Assembly (NCBI GenBank): GCA_002494215.1
Contig: DLBF01000159.1
Coordinates: forward strand, 1 to 6,694
DNA length: 6,694 bases
From: Prevotellaceae bacterium UBA7028
Lineage (GTDB): Bacteria > Bacteroidota > Bacteroidia > Bacteroidales > Bacteroidaceae
Direction of reading: 5' to 3'
Part shown: piece by piece, positions 6,620-6,694 of the stretch
Numbering within the stretch: the stretch's first letter is position 1
Layout: every line of letters begins with the position of its first letter
Notes under the pieces: model-generated
Told to the model about the DNA's origin: nothing
Seen by the model: the letters and a program-made list of their open reading frames with translations, nothing else
Database searches by the model: none
Translations under genes and position numbers: made by a program

Positions 6620-6640
6620 GATGGAAGAATGATGGAAGAA
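6620..6640. repeat. Two direct copies of GATGGAAGAA, 11-bp period
   Basis: GATGGAAGAA occurs at 6620-6629 and 6631-6640, one helical turn apart, about 15-35 bp upstream of the possible -7 element. The strand is almost purely purine from about 6607 to 6643. It could be a paired regulator site or simple low-complexity sequence. Confidence 0.45.
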
Positions 6641-6666
6641 GAATTATTGATACATGAAGGAAAAAT

Positions 6667-6694
6667 ATGAATTATGGATTATGAATTATGAATT
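6667..6694. repeat. Heptanucleotide tandem repeat (ATGAATT), four copies, cut by window
   Basis: Four consecutive 7-bp units, at 6667, 6674, 6681 and 6688. Three are ATGAATT and the second is ATGGATT. The array runs to the last base, so its full length is unknown. It lies about 60-110 bp upstream of the DUF5715-type gene in non-coding A/T-rich DNA. Confidence 0.8.

Overview
The window reads as a piece of chromosome from a Prevotella-like member of the Bacteroidales (Bacteroidota). Three things point there. The promoters fit the Bacteroidota form (a TAnnTTTG -7 element, in one case with TTTG 19 bp upstream). The starts lack Shine-Dalgarno sequences and follow AT-rich leaders. The gene families are typical: a carboxynorspermidine/carboxyspermidine dehydrogenase, a CotH protein with discoidin-like, GLUG-like and MBG domains and a short NLQG...GIVVVNGKK tail, and a DUF5715-type protein. 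Placement at genus level is an inference from sequence style, not a search.

All four genes lie on the minus strand, so transcription runs from the right edge to the left edge. From right to left: (1) 6585-6694 is an AT-rich upstream region with four tandem ATGAATT heptamers running off the window and a purine-rich 11-bp-period repeat. (2) 5832-6584 encodes a membrane-anchored or exported DUF5715-type protein with an M15/LAS-like zinc-peptidase signature. (3) 5179-5751 encodes an exported Spy/CpxP-like or DUF4890-like small protein with a Gly/Arg/Gln-rich tail, ended by a strong terminator. (4) 1359-5027 encodes a 1222-residue secreted CotH-kinase-domain protein with its own promoter and terminator. 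(5) 1-1155 is a 3'-truncated gene for carboxynorspermidine/carboxyspermidine dehydrogenase, with the best promoter in the window.

The DUF5715 and Spy-like genes are 80 bp apart with no convincing terminator between them and may share a transcript. Both products would act in the cell envelope. The CotH gene and the polyamine gene are each insulated by terminators and look like separate units, so the neighbourhood does not form one pathway. There are no RNA genes, CRISPR arrays, insertion sequences or signs of recent transfer.

I see no convincing new multi-gene system. The points most worth a second look are the CotH protein's architecture, a Cys-x-His in place of the usual His-x-His or Glu-x-x-His in the DUF5715 protein, and several dyad elements placed on promoters.
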